Below, piece by piece: positions 20,141-29,836 of a DNA stretch of 64,000 bases. The stretch's first letter is position 1. Every line of letters starts with the position of its first letter. This stretch comes from Erythrobacter sp. BLCC-B19. GTDB taxonomy: Bacteria > Pseudomonadota > Alphaproteobacteria > Sphingomonadales > Sphingomonadaceae. The stretch is from the NCBI RefSeq assembly GCF_028621955.1, contig NZ_CP117516.1, forward strand, positions 1,696,001 to 1,760,000. The letters are read 5' to 3'. Below the pieces are notes generated by a model, which saw nothing but the letters and a program-made list of their open reading frames with translations, was not told the DNA's origin and did not search any database. The translations under genes and the position numbers were made by a program.

Positions 20141-21073
20141 TCAGTATAGCTTGCCCACCACCGGCAGCCCGCGTTCCGGCTCGGCGAATTCCTTGATGAT
20201 GCGGCCGATGCGGGCGAGGGTTGCCTGTCCGGAATCAAGCATCTCGTCCACGCTCTGGCGCGCGCGGAAATAGCAGGCGAAGGTTATCGGCCCTTCGCCC
20301 TTCGGCCCCTCGGCGAAACCGATGTCGATGTAGTTGTAATCGGTGCCCACCAGCCCGCTGGTGCCGGTCTTGTCGCCCGCGACCCAGCCCTCGGGCAGCC
20401 CCGCCCGCACGCGCTTGAGGCCGGTCTGGGTCTCGACCATCCAGCCTTTCAACTCGGCGCGCTCCTTCTCGGGCAGCACGTCGCCATAGACGATCTTCGC
20501 CACGGTGCGCGCCATGGCGGCGGGCGTGGTGGTGTCGCGGAATTCCGCCGCCGTGACGAGGTTCATCTCCGGCTCGTAGCGGTCGACCCGGCTGACCTCG
20601 TCGCCGAGGCTGCGCCAGAAGGCGGTCAGCCCCGCCGGGCCACCGAGTTCGCGCAGCAGGATATTGGCCGCCGGATTGTCCGAGGTGGTCTGCGTCGCCC
20701 GCGCCAGCTCGCGCAAGGTCGCGCCCGTCGCCATCCTCTCGCGCGTGAAGGGCGCGTGGTTGATCATATCCGCCTCGGTCCACATCACGTGCCTGTCCGC
20801 ATCGATCAGCCCGGCGGCATGGCGTTGCAACAGCAGTGCGGCAAGGCTGAGCTTGAACGAGGAGGCATGGCCGAAGCGCCGGTCGCGGTTCAGCCCCACC
20901 GACAGGCCGGTGGCGGTGTTGAACAACTCCACCCCCAGCGTGCCGCCGCCCGCCGCCTCGATGATGCGCAGTTCCGCCGCCAGTCGCCCCAGCGGGCTCT
21001 GGTCGGGCGGGATGCAGGCGCCCGCGCCCAAAGCCAGCGCGCCGCCGATGAAGTGTCTGCGATCAATCGTCAT
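20141..21073 (-). CDS. Class A beta-lactamase
   Basis: All class A active-site elements are present in the 310-residue protein: S71-S-F-K74, S132-D-N134, E168 in the omega loop (DRYEPEMN) and K235-T-G. Spacing matches the Ambler scheme. The N-terminus MTIDRRHFIGGALALGAGAC is a twin-arginine-like signal, possibly lipidated at Cys20. It should hydrolyse beta-lactams in the periplasm, although its spectrum cannot be read from sequence. Its ATG overlaps the RDD gene stop (ATGA), making it the last gene of the MoxR operon rather than a free-standing resistance gene with its own LysR regulator. No mobile element flanks it. Confidence 0.93.
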   Translation of the reverse strand: MTIDRRHFIGGALALGAGACIPPDQSPLGRLAAELRIIEAAGGGTLGVELFNTATGLSVGLNRDRRFGHASSFKLSLAALLLQRHAAGLIDADRHVMWTEADMINHAPFTRERMATGATLRELARATQTTSDNPAANILLRELGGPAGLTAFWRSLGDEVSRVDRYEPEMNLVTAAEFRDTTTPAAMARTVAKIVYGDVLPEKERAELKGWMVETQTGLKRVRAGLPEGWVAGDKTGTSGLVGTDYNYIDIGFAEGPKGEGPITFACYFRARQSVDEMLDSGQATLARIGRIIKEFAEPERGLPVVGKLY

Positions 21074-21993
21074 GAGTGCTTGTCCGCCTTGCGTTTGCCG
21101 AAGCGCATTTCGCCTTCGAGCCGGCCCCGCAATTGCGCATAGTAGGCCTCGAGGAAAGCCCGTTCGTCGCCCGCGCCCGGATCCCAGCCGATCTTGCGGC
21201 AGATCGTGGCGTGGACCGCCTTGAGCGCATCCGGCTGCGATTCGCGCAGCATCCGCTCAAGCGTCTGGAGTTCCTTTTCGCCATAGACCGATAGCTCCGC
21301 CTCGCCGAACTCATAGCGCACGCCGGTCACGTTGCTCGCGCCTTCGGCGGCAGCGGCGCCCGTGGTGCTGAGCACGGCGGCCAGCTTGGTGCGGGGCGCC
21401 TCGACCACCCAGGTGCCGGCGATCACATCACCTGCCCGCAGCGAATCGCGGTTGAAGAAGGGAAACAGCAGGAACAGCGCGAACCAGCCCGCCGCCACCC
21501 AGCCGAGCTTGCCGTTGTCCTGCCCCATCGTGGCCATCACCAGCAGCACGGCGAGCGCCACCAGCGGGTAGAATATCTCGATGTCCCGCAACAGGTTGCG
21601 AGCGATCACCGCTTCGGGGGTCAGCCGCGCCGTGCCGCGCGCGGCGATGCGGATGCCGACGATGCGCTTGCCCAAGGTCGCCCCGCGCGGGCCCAGTTCC
21701 TGCACCAGGAAATAGCCGTACCAGCTGGCGAATCCGACCAGCGCATAGAGGATCACCAGAAATTCGAGCGCGCCGCCCGCATCGCCCTGCAGATCGAAGC
21801 CAGCGCTTTCCAGCAGCCCGCCGACGATCATCTGCATCAGGATCTGGAACAAGGTCAGGCTGACCATGATGATCATCACATCGATGATCAGCGCGCCCGC
21901 CCGCGCGGCGCGGGAAGCGATGGTGATCGGCAGGCTCAGGCCTTCCGGCGTGATATGGGTGCGGGTGCGCCGGTCGGGGGTGCGCGCGCTCAT
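21070..21993 (-). CDS. RDD-family membrane protein
   Basis: The 307-residue protein begins MSARTPDRRTRTH and has an RDD domain with membrane helices around ALIIDVMIIMVSLTLFQILM, ALEFLVILYALVGFASWYGY and FYPLVALAVLLVMATMG, then a soluble C-terminal part of about 100 residues. The conserved Arg/Asp positions are in RAARAGALIIDV and GATLGKRIVGIRI. The ATG at 21993 overlaps the SpoIIM-like stop by four bases. It is a standard component of MoxR/DUF58 operons, role uncertain; some RDD proteins are linked to ion transport. Confidence 0.88.
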   Translation of the reverse strand: MSARTPDRRTRTHITPEGLSLPITIASRAARAGALIIDVMIIMVSLTLFQILMQMIVGGLLESAGFDLQGDAGGALEFLVILYALVGFASWYGYFLVQELGPRGATLGKRIVGIRIAARGTARLTPEAVIARNLLRDIEIFYPLVALAVLLVMATMGQDNGKLGWVAAGWFALFLLFPFFNRDSLRAGDVIAGTWVVEAPRTKLAAVLSTTGAAAAEGASNVTGVRYEFGEAELSVYGEKELQTLERMLRESQPDALKAVHATICRKIGWDPGAGDERAFLEAYYAQLRGRLEGEMRFGKRKADKHS

Positions 21994-23069
21994 GCCGCGT
22001 CTCCCAGCGCCGCGTCGGCGGGTGGGGCGGGGCGGTAAAGGAAGAAGTAGGTGATCCAGAACAGCAGCATCGTGCCGCCGATCACGAAGCGGCTCGATGC
22101 ACCCTCGACCAGCTGTCGGGGGAAGGCTTCGAGCAGCGCGGCGACCACCATCATGATCACCACGCCGACCATCACCACCGCCGAGCGTCGCCCGGCAGCC
22201 GCCGCCGAGGCCAGCACCGGCAGCTTGCCCGGAAAGGCCATCGACCGCCCGATATGCAGCCCCGCCGCGCCTGACAGCATGATGCCGAACAGCTCCGTGG
22301 TGCCATGCACGCTCAGCCATGCGGCCAGATCGACCAGCAGCCCCTGCCCGTCAAACAGCCACAGCATCGCGCCCAGCATCGCCAGATTGTGCACCAGCAG
22401 CAGCAGCGAGGGGATGCCGAAGGCGAACCCCAGCGCAAAGGCGAGGATGCACACCGCCGAATTGTTGCTGAACAGCTGCGCGGCAAAGGCGGACAGGCCC
22501 GCCGCGTTGTCTTCTGTGGCGAGGCTCTGCAGCAATTGTTCGCGGCTTGCGCCGGGCAGGCGGGTCTCGCCCGGGCTGGCGGGGAACAGGCGATAGTACC
22601 ACGCCTGATCCTGCGCCACGAGCAGCCAGCCGACAACCGCGCCGGCCACCATCACGAACAGCGCGATGCAGATGTCGAGCCACAAGGCTCTGACCGCGCG
22701 GCTCCATCCGCCGAGCAGGAATCCGCGCAACCAGCGGATGAAGCCCGAGCGCGGGCCATAGACCTGGAACCAGGCGCGCTGCACCAGCCCTTCGAGATAG
22801 GCCAGCGTTGCTGCATCGAGCGACGTCTCGCGCGCGACCGAAAGCGAGGAGGCCGCGGTGCGATACAGCGCGGGCAGCGCGATCAGATCGGCGTCGGCGA
22901 TCTTCCTGAGGCCGCCCTTTTCCATCCGCGTGACAAGCTCGTCGAGCCGCCGCCACTCGCCTTCGCGCTCCAGCCGGAAACGGTCGGAGCGCAGCGTGGC
23001 GCTGGCAATATCGGGCGGCGCTTCCACCGCGCCGCGCCCGAACCACGAGGAGATGATCGGTGCCTTCAT
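21990..23069 (-). CDS. Stage II sporulation protein M-like membrane protein
   Basis: A 359-residue integral membrane protein with an N-terminal cytoplasmic region, then five or six helices such as LDICIALFVMVAGAVVGWLL and ALGFAFGIPSLLLLVHNLAM. The HGTTELFGIMLSGAAGLHIG block is characteristic of SpoIIM-like proteins, whose non-sporulating members accompany MoxR and DUF58 genes. The ATG at 23069 shares one base with the DUF58 stop. The open frame upstream of it belongs to another reading frame of the DUF58 gene. Confidence 0.88.
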   Translation of the reverse strand: MKAPIISSWFGRGAVEAPPDIASATLRSDRFRLEREGEWRRLDELVTRMEKGGLRKIADADLIALPALYRTAASSLSVARETSLDAATLAYLEGLVQRAWFQVYGPRSGFIRWLRGFLLGGWSRAVRALWLDICIALFVMVAGAVVGWLLVAQDQAWYYRLFPASPGETRLPGASREQLLQSLATEDNAAGLSAFAAQLFSNNSAVCILAFALGFAFGIPSLLLLVHNLAMLGAMLWLFDGQGLLVDLAAWLSVHGTTELFGIMLSGAAGLHIGRSMAFPGKLPVLASAAAAGRRSAVVMVGVVIMMVVAALLEAFPRQLVEGASSRFVIGGTMLLFWITYFFLYRPAPPADAALGDAA

Positions 23070-24445
23070 CAGCCGATCGCCTCGCTGCTGCGGATCGCCA
23101 GATAGCGGTCGATCAGGCGCGGGCCGATCCGCTCCCACGGGGCCTCGAGCACGTCGATCCCCAGCCTGCGCAGCCGGGTCAGCACCAGCTTTCTCTGCTG
23201 CGCGAGGCTGTCGGCGGTGACCGAGCGGGCGAGGGTGGCGATGTCGCCGGGCGGGGCGGCGATCAGATCCTCCACCTCGCTGTCGGCCATGGTGACGAAC
23301 AGCACCAGATGCTTGTTCACCAGCCGCCCGAGGCTTTCGACCATCAGTTCGGCGGCGGTCGGATCGGTGAAATCGGAGAACACCACCACCAGCGAGCGGC
23401 GCTTGAGCTTGGCGGTGAGGGTGGCGAGCGCGAGGGTGAAGTTGGGTTCGACCGGTTCGTAATCCAGCCCTGCGGCCGCGCTCTGCAAGCGGTGGAAGGC
23501 GCGGGCGTCGGCGATGAAGGGGGTCATCAGCTGCGGCCTTCGAGCAAAGCCGAACAGCGCGACCTTGTCCCCGCCCTTCAGCGCGACATAGCCGCAGGTC
23601 AGCGCGGCGCTGACCGCGCGGTCGATGCGGGGGAGGCCGTCGACCGGCTCGCACATCGCTTGCCCGCAATCGAAGGCGAAGACGATCTGGTTGTTGCGCT
23701 CGCTCTCGTTCTCGCGGGCGTAGAGCCGGGTGTGGCGCGCGCTCGCCTTCCAGTCGATGCGGCGGCGGTCCATGCCGGGCTCGTATTCCGAGAGCGCCTC
23801 GAACTGCGTGCCTTCGCCCCGGATGCGGCGGTTGATGAGGCCGATCTGGGCGTTTCTTAGGAAGGTCTGCAAGTCGGGCGAGCGGACGGGCGACAGATCG
23901 GGCCAGATGCGCACCGGCTTGTCGAGGCTGTAATCGACCTGCCGCGCGCCAAGGCCGAGCGGCCCCTCCCAGCGCATCCACGCGCGCTCCACCTGCGCCG
24001 TGCCACGGCGGGTGGGGGTGAGAGTGGTCTGGCCGCGCCAGCCTTCGCCATTGGGGACGCGACTGAGCGCGAAGGCGATGCGGCCTTCATCCGCCAGACG
24101 CGCGTCGCAGGCGAGCGCGGCTTCGGCGCGTCTTGGCTGGCGGCCCGCAAAGCGCGCGGTGATGGCGAGCACGCTCGGCTGGCCGACCTCGATGTCCTCG
24201 CCGGTGCGAATCTCCCAGCCTTCGAGCTTGCCGGTCAGCACACCGTCCAGCGCGATCAGCAGCAGCAAGGCTCCGCCGAGGATCGGCGCGATCACCCAAG
24301 CGCCGGGAGCCGTGGCGGCGATCACCACCGCGACCGGGGCGAGGCCCGCCGCGATCCACGCCGCGCGCTCTGTCGGGGCGACGATCAGCAGCGGCCGTAG
24401 GGGCAGCAGCAGGATGTTGAGGACAAGGCGGAAGGCGCGAATCAC
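23069..24445 (-). CDS. DUF58 domain protein
   Basis: The 458-residue protein has two N-terminal hydrophobic helices (LLLPLRPLLIVAP region and VVIAATAPGAWVIAPILGGA) and a later DUF58 block with SEYEPGMDRRRIDWKASARH, followed by a von Willebrand A-like fold (IVFAFDCGQAM, VVVFSDFTDPTA). DUF58 proteins are the usual partners of MoxR ATPases in metal-ion or protein-complex assembly. It starts three bases after the MoxR stop on the same strand. Confidence 0.92.
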   Translation of the reverse strand: MIRAFRLVLNILLLPLRPLLIVAPTERAAWIAAGLAPVAVVIAATAPGAWVIAPILGGALLLLIALDGVLTGKLEGWEIRTGEDIEVGQPSVLAITARFAGRQPRRAEAALACDARLADEGRIAFALSRVPNGEGWRGQTTLTPTRRGTAQVERAWMRWEGPLGLGARQVDYSLDKPVRIWPDLSPVRSPDLQTFLRNAQIGLINRRIRGEGTQFEALSEYEPGMDRRRIDWKASARHTRLYARENESERNNQIVFAFDCGQAMCEPVDGLPRIDRAVSAALTCGYVALKGGDKVALFGFARRPQLMTPFIADARAFHRLQSAAAGLDYEPVEPNFTLALATLTAKLKRRSLVVVFSDFTDPTAAELMVESLGRLVNKHLVLFVTMADSEVEDLIAAPPGDIATLARSVTADSLAQQRKLVLTRLRRLGIDVLEAPWERIGPRLIDRYLAIRSSEAIG

Positions 24446-24448
24446 GGC

Positions 24449-25411
24449 TTAGCGCGGCGCCTCGGTCGCTTCGACCAGTTCGGCGACCAGTGCCTCCATG
24501 TCGCGGCCCTCGATCTCGGCAGCAGGTGAGAGCGTCAGGCGGTGGCGCAGCACCGGCACGGCGAGCGCCTTGACGTCATCGGGGATCACGTAACTGCGCC
24601 CCTCCAGCGCCGCGCGGGCGCGGGCCGCGCCTGCCAGCAGCACGGCGGCGCGGGGGGATGCGCCCACCGTCAACTCGCTGTGGTCGCGGGTGGCGCGGAT
24701 CAGGCGCACGACATAGCGGGTGATCTCGTCCGCCACCGTGACCTGCGACAAAGCCCCGCAGGCCGCGGCGATCCCGGCGGCGTTGGTAACCGCGCTCACG
24801 CCCAGATCGGCGGGCCGCTGCGGGCCTGAACGCTGGCCATAGGTGGTCACGATCCGCGCTTCTTCCTCCTCGGCGGGGTAAGGCACCAGCAGCTTGAACA
24901 GGAAGCGGTCAAGCTGCGCTTCGGGCAGGGGATAGACGCCCTGGTTCTCGATCGGGTTCTGGGTTGCGACGACCATGAAGCTTTCGGGCAGCGCGTAGGT
25001 TTCCCCGTCCAGCGTCACGCGGCGTTCCTGCATCGCCTCCAGCAGCGCGGCCTGGGTCTTGGGCGGGGTGCGGTTGATTTCGTCGGCCAGCAGCAGATCG
25101 CAGAAGATCGGCCCGCGCGTGAGGGTGAACTGGCTGGTCTGGAAGTTGAACAGGTTTGAGCCGAGGATGTCGCCCGGCAGCAGATCAGGGGTGAACTGGA
25201 TGCGCCCGAAATCGAGGCCCAGCGCGGTCGCGAAGGCATTGGCGAGGAAGGTCTTGGCGGTGCCCGGCGGGCCTTCGAGCAGCACGTGGCCTTCGCTCAG
25301 CATCGCGACCAGCAGCATATCGACCAGCCCCTCCTGCCCGACAATCGCCTTGGCGATTTCGGCGCGGATGGCGGCCGTCAGGCTGCGGACATCGTCGAGG
25401 GTCATGGTCAT
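24449..25411 (-). CDS. MoxR-family AAA+ ATPase
   Basis: The 320-residue AAA+ ATPase has Walker [11 protein letters not shown], Walker B LLADEINR followed by [15 protein letters not shown], and sensor [13 protein letters not shown], all diagnostic of MoxR/RavA relatives. It probably acts as a chaperone that matures or remodels envelope complexes with the neighbouring DUF58 and VWA-like proteins. Its ATG overlaps the DUF4350 stop by four bases (ATGA). Confidence 0.95.
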   Translation of the reverse strand: MTMTLDDVRSLTAAIRAEIAKAIVGQEGLVDMLLVAMLSEGHVLLEGPPGTAKTFLANAFATALGLDFGRIQFTPDLLPGDILGSNLFNFQTSQFTLTRGPIFCDLLLADEINRTPPKTQAALLEAMQERRVTLDGETYALPESFMVVATQNPIENQGVYPLPEAQLDRFLFKLLVPYPAEEEEARIVTTYGQRSGPQRPADLGVSAVTNAAGIAAACGALSQVTVADEITRYVVRLIRATRDHSELTVGASPRAAVLLAGAARARAALEGRSYVIPDDVKALAVPVLRHRLTLSPAAEIEGRDMEALVAELVEATEAPR

Positions 25412-26691
25412 CGGGTGGATTGTCCCTGTTGCAAGGTGGTGGCGAGGTCATCGAGGCTTTGCGCTGCGGCGAGGATTTCGGCGGGTTTGCTGGCCGCCTC
25501 CAGTCGCGCGGCGCGCTGGGTGAAGGGTTCGGCATCGGGCAGGCGGCGGGCAAGCGCGGCGTCGATCGCGGCGGGATCGGCGCGGGTCAGGCCGAGCCGC
25601 TCGGCGATGCGGCGGGCCGACAGCGCGGCATAGGGCGCGCCCAGCAGGGCAAAGCGCCGCGCGCGCAGGATCAGCCCTGCGCCATTGGTGATCAGCTGGC
25701 GCTTGCCGAAGGCGATGTCAGGCCCCGCGCTGCTCGCTGCCGGGCCAAACCGCATGAAGGCGCGCCAGCCGACGATCAGCAGCGCCACGATCAGGCTGAG
25801 GGTTGCTGCAAGGAAGGGCGGACGGAAGGCGAGGGTGAGCAGGTTCTCCTGCCCGCCAAAGCCGTTGAGCGTAAGGTCGAACACCACGTCGCCGGTCGAG
25901 GCTTCGTCGGACAATTGCTCGACCAGCGCCACGGTTGCTGCGGCGCGGTCGGCATCGGCGAGGCCGTAATTATTGGCCATGTCAGGCTCGACAAGGAAAG
26001 CCACCGGATAGGCGGGATTGCTGGGGAAATCCCGCGCGCCCTTGGTCATGAAGGCCAGAAGATCGCCCGCCTCGTCCGAAATCAGCGGGGCGAATTCGTG
26101 CGCGGGCACGGCATGGAGCGTGGTGCCCGTCGGCAGCTTGCCCGATCGCTTCATCCCGCTCCAGCGCGTGCTCTCGCCCTTGAACTTGTGCTCGAACGCA
26201 AAGGGCCGTCCCAGTTCCTGCGTCCAGCGAGACGGCTGCGGCGGGCCGAGCATCACCCAGCCGGGCTTGAACTTCGCACGCACCTTTTCGGGCAATTGCT
26301 GCGGCGGTTCCAGCGCCCACCATTTCGACAGGATCACCAGCGTCGGCCCGGTAAAGGCGCGCTGTTTGAGCAGCTTGGTGATTTCCTCGGGCTTGGCTGT
26401 CGGCGGCGGGGTGAGGATCAGCAGGCCCGTCGTTTCCAGCCCGCCCCGTCTGCGCGAGCGTTCGACATCATGGCCCTGCGCCTCGACCAGCCGGACGAGG
26501 CCCGCATAGCCGTTCAATCCCTTGCTGACCGCATGGGCCTGCCCGCCCCCGCCGGAATTGCCGTCGATCTCCTCGCCCGCTCCCAGCAGATAGAGCAGCG
26601 CGAGGAACAGGGCAAAACCGCCCGCGACCAGCGCGAACACACCGAATTTCGAGAAAGCGCCGCTGGGGCGCGCAGCTGCGACGGCGGTCAT
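25408..26691 (-). CDS. DUF4350-type membrane-anchored protein
   Basis: A 427-residue protein beginning at the ATG at 26691 ([17 protein letters not shown]). One N-terminal helix ([20 protein letters not shown]) is followed by a soluble domain with [11 protein letters not shown] and [12 protein letters not shown], then a second helix near residue 300 ([19 protein letters not shown]) and a C-terminal helical region. This pattern matches DUF4350 proteins in MoxR operons; the soluble domain resembles a glutamine-amidotransferase-like fold without an obvious active site. Overlaps of four bases join it to the genes on each side. Confidence 0.82.
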   Translation of the reverse strand: MTAVAAARPSGAFSKFGVFALVAGGFALFLALLYLLGAGEEIDGNSGGGGQAHAVSKGLNGYAGLVRLVEAQGHDVERSRRRGGLETTGLLILTPPPTAKPEEITKLLKQRAFTGPTLVILSKWWALEPPQQLPEKVRAKFKPGWVMLGPPQPSRWTQELGRPFAFEHKFKGESTRWSGMKRSGKLPTGTTLHAVPAHEFAPLISDEAGDLLAFMTKGARDFPSNPAYPVAFLVEPDMANNYGLADADRAAATVALVEQLSDEASTGDVVFDLTLNGFGGQENLLTLAFRPPFLAATLSLIVALLIVGWRAFMRFGPAASSAGPDIAFGKRQLITNGAGLILRARRFALLGAPYAALSARRIAERLGLTRADPAAIDAALARRLPDAEPFTQRAARLEAASKPAEILAAAQSLDDLATTLQQGQSTR

Positions 26692-27386
26692 GCGGCCTGC
26701 CCTCCGATCCGGGCGAGCGCGAATTCGGCATAGGCGGCGCGCGCGGCTTCCCAGTCCGCGCGGGCCAGCGGGCTGAGCGCGAAGAGCGAGCGTTCGACCC
26801 GCTCGGTAATGACCCGGAAGGCGGCGCGTGCGGCATCGGGCAGGGCGGGCAGCGCCGCCAGTTCGCGCGCGGTGCTCGATGGCTCGACCCAATCGGGGCG
26901 CACGGCGGCGATGTGGCTGACAGAGCGCTGGAGGAGCAGGTGGGTCGCCTCGTCGAAGCGGCCCTCTGCTGCCAGCCGGTCGGCATCTTCCAGCAAGGCC
27001 TGAGAGGCGGCGGCATCGGGGCGCCATTCCTCGGCCTGGGTCGCGTCAGACGATTTGGCCGCGCCGCCGCGACCGGTGCGCGCCGCGACCAGCCGTGCCA
27101 GCAACACCGCTGCGGCCAGCGCGACCACGCCCAGCACCACCCATTGCAGCCACCACCACGACCCGCCCAGCGATCCGCCGACAGGGCCGAGCAGATCGGC
27201 CAGCCATTCCAAGAAGTCAGCGAGCGCGCGTTCGAACCAGCTGAGTTCGCGCGGAGGGATCTCGGGGATTTTGACCGGGTCGAACTGGATCGTCCCGTCG
27301 CCGCGCAGCTCCTGCCAGCCTGCGGGCGACGATCCGCCTGAATTGGCGAGCGTTTCTGACGAAGGTTTTGCGGCCGCTGCGGTCAT
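26688..27386 (-). CDS. DUF4129-type membrane protein
   Basis: The 232-residue protein starts at the ATG at 27386. It has an N-terminal soluble/proline-rich region (KIPEIPPRELSWFERALADF), one membrane helix (WLQWVVLGVVALAAAVLLAR) and a C-terminal DUF4129-like helical domain (ADRLAAEGRFDEATHLLLQR, about residues 150-230). DUF4129 proteins commonly precede MoxR/DUF58 genes. It is the first gene of the coupled cluster after pheA, from which 83 bases separate it. Confidence 0.82.
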   Translation of the reverse strand: MTAAAAKPSSETLANSGGSSPAGWQELRGDGTIQFDPVKIPEIPPRELSWFERALADFLEWLADLLGPVGGSLGGSWWWLQWVVLGVVALAAAVLLARLVAARTGRGGAAKSSDATQAEEWRPDAAASQALLEDADRLAAEGRFDEATHLLLQRSVSHIAAVRPDWVEPSSTARELAALPALPDAARAAFRVITERVERSLFALSPLARADWEAARAAYAEFALARIGGQAA

Positions 27387-27469
27387 CCCTGACAGGTGGT
27401 GGCATGGTGCCTGCCTGCGCGCAACGGGAAACAGCGCTGCTCCCGGCTTATCCCCGCCCTTGCCGCGCG

Positions 27470-28375
27470 CTACCCTCTGGCGCGGCCCAGCGGATAGCTG
27501 CCGAGGATGCGCAATTCCTTGGAATGGAACGCACATTCTTCCAGTGCGCGATCAACCGCTGCATCGCCCGGCGCGCCGATGATGTCGGCATAGAAGGTCG
27601 TCGCGGCAAAGCTGGTGCCCTGCTGGTAGCTTTCCAGCTTGGTCATGTTGACCCCGTTGGTGGCAAACCCGCCAAGCGCCTTGTAGAGCGCGGCGGGGAT
27701 GTTCTTCACCTCGAAGATGAAGGTCGTCATCACCGGCTGGTCTGCCAAGGCGTGCGCCGCGAGCGCCTCCTTCGCCAGAATGACGAAGCGGGTCATGTTG
27801 TCGGGGCTGTCCTCGACATTGTGTTCGATGATGGTGAGGCCATAAAGCTCCGCCGCCAGTGCCGGGGCGATGGCGGCAACGGTCAGATCGCCGCGCTCGG
27901 CCACATAGGCGGCTGCCCCTGCCGTGTCGGCATGGCTCAGCGGGACGATCCCGCGCGCGCGCAGATAGTGCCGCGACTGGCCGAGCGCCTGCGGGTGGCT
28001 GTAAGCGGCCTCGAAGGTGCGCCCCGGTGCAGCCTCGCCCAGCGCCATCAGCGCGTGGTGGATCGGCATGAAGTATTCGCCGACGATATGGAGCCCGCTT
28101 TCGGGCAGCAAAAAGTGGATATCGGCGACGCGGCCGTGCTGCGAATTCTCGATCGGGATGATCGCGCAGCCGGCACGCCCGTCCTTCACTGCATCCAGTG
28201 CGTCTTCGAAGCTGAAGCACGGCAGCGGGGCGAGATCGGGGCGGGCTTCGGTCGCAGCGCGGTGCGAATTGGCGCCGGGCGATCCCTGATAGGCAATCGC
28301 ACGAGCCGGATCGGCGGCAGCCGCCGCGCGCATCCGGTCAACGATTTCAAGAGCAGGGGTAGGGAAAGATCGCAT
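27470..28375 (-). CDS. pheA: Prephenate dehydratase
   Basis: A monofunctional 301-residue prephenate dehydratase converting prephenate to phenylpyruvate in phenylalanine synthesis. The catalytic part includes IAYQGSPGANSH, CAIIPIENSQHG and NMTRFVILAKE (TRF motif). A C-terminal ACT domain (MTTFIFEVKNIPAALYKALG, then NMTKLESYQQG) should bind phenylalanine for feedback inhibition. No chorismate mutase domain is fused. It is divergent from the cytochrome c gene; the DUF4129-MoxR cluster lies downstream and may be cotranscribed. Confidence 0.95.
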   Translation of the reverse strand: MRSFPTPALEIVDRMRAAAAADPARAIAYQGSPGANSHRAATEARPDLAPLPCFSFEDALDAVKDGRAGCAIIPIENSQHGRVADIHFLLPESGLHIVGEYFMPIHHALMALGEAAPGRTFEAAYSHPQALGQSRHYLRARGIVPLSHADTAGAAAYVAERGDLTVAAIAPALAAELYGLTIIEHNVEDSPDNMTRFVILAKEALAAHALADQPVMTTFIFEVKNIPAALYKALGGFATNGVNMTKLESYQQGTSFAATTFYADIIGAPGDAAVDRALEECAFHSKELRILGSYPLGRARG

Positions 28376-28397
28376 GATGCCCGCCGCCTAGAGCCTG

Positions 28398-28414
28398 CTT
28401 GCAATTGGTGCAAG
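28398..28414. promoter_or_regulatory. Inverted repeat between divergent pheA and cytochrome c genes
   Basis: CTTGCA and TGCAAG form a perfect 6-5-6 inverted repeat 23 bases upstream of pheA and about 60 bases before the cytochrome start. It may be an operator, but no regulator is identified. Confidence 0.3.
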
Positions 28415-28472
28415 AATTCGTGCCATGATCGGTCTTGCGCGGGCGGAAAGCCGCCATTATGGAGCGCGCGGG

Positions 28473-29150
28473 ATGACACAGGACAACTCTTCGCAGGAAA
28501 CGCCCGCAGGCCAGAACGGTGGCGGCGATCTGTTCAACACTGCCGCCGGCTGGGTGCTGTTCGCGGCCGGTCTCGGGCTGGGTCTGTCGATCCTGTCGGG
28601 CAAGTATTACCACGGTGACAAGCCGCAGCGGCCCGAAAAGCTCGGCTATGTGATCGAGGGCGCGGTCGAGGAAAGCTCCGGCCCGGCAGAAATGTCGATG
28701 GCCGAAGCGCTCAACAAGATGCCCGCTGCCGAGCTGATCGCTGCGGGCGAGAAGGCGTTTTCCAAGTGCCAGAGCTGCCACACGGTTGATGCGGGCGGTG
28801 CCAACGGCATTGGCCCCAACCTTGCTGGCACGATGGGCGGATCGGTCGCCGCGCATCCGGGCTTTGCCTACAGTGCCGAACTCAAGGCGCACGGCGGCAA
28901 GTGGGATTGGGACACCATGAACGAGTGGCTCAAGAACCCCAAGGCCTATGTCCCGGGCACCAAGATGAGCTTTGCCGGTCTGTCCAAGATTGAAGATCGC
29001 GCCGCGATTGCGATGTATCTCAATTCCAAGGGCGCCAATTTGCCGGTTCCGGCCTTCGTCGCCGATGCAGCAGCTGGCGATGCAGCCGCGACTGCCGAAG
29101 CCCCCGTTGCCGGCGAATCGCCCGCTCCGGCGGAAACTCCGGCACCCTGA
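28473..29150 (+). CDS. Membrane-anchored class I cytochrome c
   Basis: The 225-residue protein starts at the ATG at 28473 (MTQDNSSQET), just before an N-terminal membrane helix (AAGWVLFAAGLGLGLSILSG). One heme-binding motif, CQSCH, lies near residue 92, and the distal Met ligand is likely in PGTKMSFAG. The final 40 residues are Ala/Pro-rich. It resembles the CycM/cytochrome c552 proteins that carry electrons from bc1 complex to the aa3 oxidase in alphaproteobacteria. An upstream in-frame ATG at 28425 is possible but adds unlike sequence. Confidence 0.9.
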   Translation: MTQDNSSQETPAGQNGGGDLFNTAAGWVLFAAGLGLGLSILSGKYYHGDKPQRPEKLGYVIEGAVEESSGPAEMSMAEALNKMPAAELIAAGEKAFSKCQSCHTVDAGGANGIGPNLAGTMGGSVAAHPGFAYSAELKAHGGKWDWDTMNEWLKNPKAYVPGTKMSFAGLSKIEDRAAIAMYLNSKGANLPVPAFVADAAAGDAAATAEAPVAGESPAPAETPAP

Positions 29151-29170
29151 CGCCGGTGAGGTGAGGGGTT

Positions 29171-29836
29171 TCAGACCCCTCCCTTGAACCCCTGTGCAAT
29201 CACGTACCACTCCGACGAGCCCTTGCGGCTCGCCGGGGGTTTGGCGTGCTTGACGGTCGCGAAGTGCTTTTTCAGCAGCGCCAGCAGGTCGGTGTCGGTG
29301 CCACCTGCCAGCACCTTGGCGACAAAGCCGCCGCCCGGCGCAAGGTTCTCGACCGCAAACCACGCTGCCGCTTCGACGAGGCCCATCGTGCGCAGGTGAT
29401 CGGTCTGCTTGTGACCGACGGTGTTGGCGGCCATGTCCGACATGACAAGATCGGGCGGACCACCAAGAGCTTTGGCCAGCGCCTCGGGGGCTTCATCGGC
29501 CATGAAATCCATCTGGAAGATCGTAACCCCTTCGAGCGGTTCGACCGGCAACAGGTCGATCCCCACCACTTCGGCCTTGGGCTTCTTGGCGCGCACCACC
29601 TGGCTCCACCCGCCCGGCGCGATACCCAGATCAACCACCCGGCTCGCGCCTTTCAGCAGGCCGAATTTCTCATCGAGTTCGATCAGCTTGTAGGCCGCCC
29701 GGCTGCGATAGCCGTCGGCCTTGGCTTGGCGGACGTAAGGATCGTTCAATTGCCGTTCGAGCCAGCGCACCTGACTGGCGGTGCGGCCCTTGGCGGTCTT
29801 GACGCGCTTGCCGGTATCCTTGACGCCGCGGGTCAT
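29171..29836 (-). CDS. rlmE: 23S rRNA 2'-O-methyltransferase RlmE (FtsJ)
   Basis: RlmE methylates the ribose of U2552 of 23S rRNA using S-adenosylmethionine. The 221-residue protein has the SAM-binding DLGIAPGGWSQV, the MSDMAANTVGHKQTDHLR block, and lysines of the K-D-K-E tetrad (YRSRAAYKL near the N-terminus and FVAKVLAGG later). The start ATG overlaps the stop of the upstream ppx/gppA gene by four bases, so the two are one transcription unit. Confidence 0.95.
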   Translation of the reverse strand: MTRGVKDTGKRVKTAKGRTASQVRWLERQLNDPYVRQAKADGYRSRAAYKLIELDEKFGLLKGASRVVDLGIAPGGWSQVVRAKKPKAEVVGIDLLPVEPLEGVTIFQMDFMADEAPEALAKALGGPPDLVMSDMAANTVGHKQTDHLRTMGLVEAAAWFAVENLAPGGGFVAKVLAGGTDTDLLALLKKHFATVKHAKPPASRKGSSEWYVIAQGFKGGV

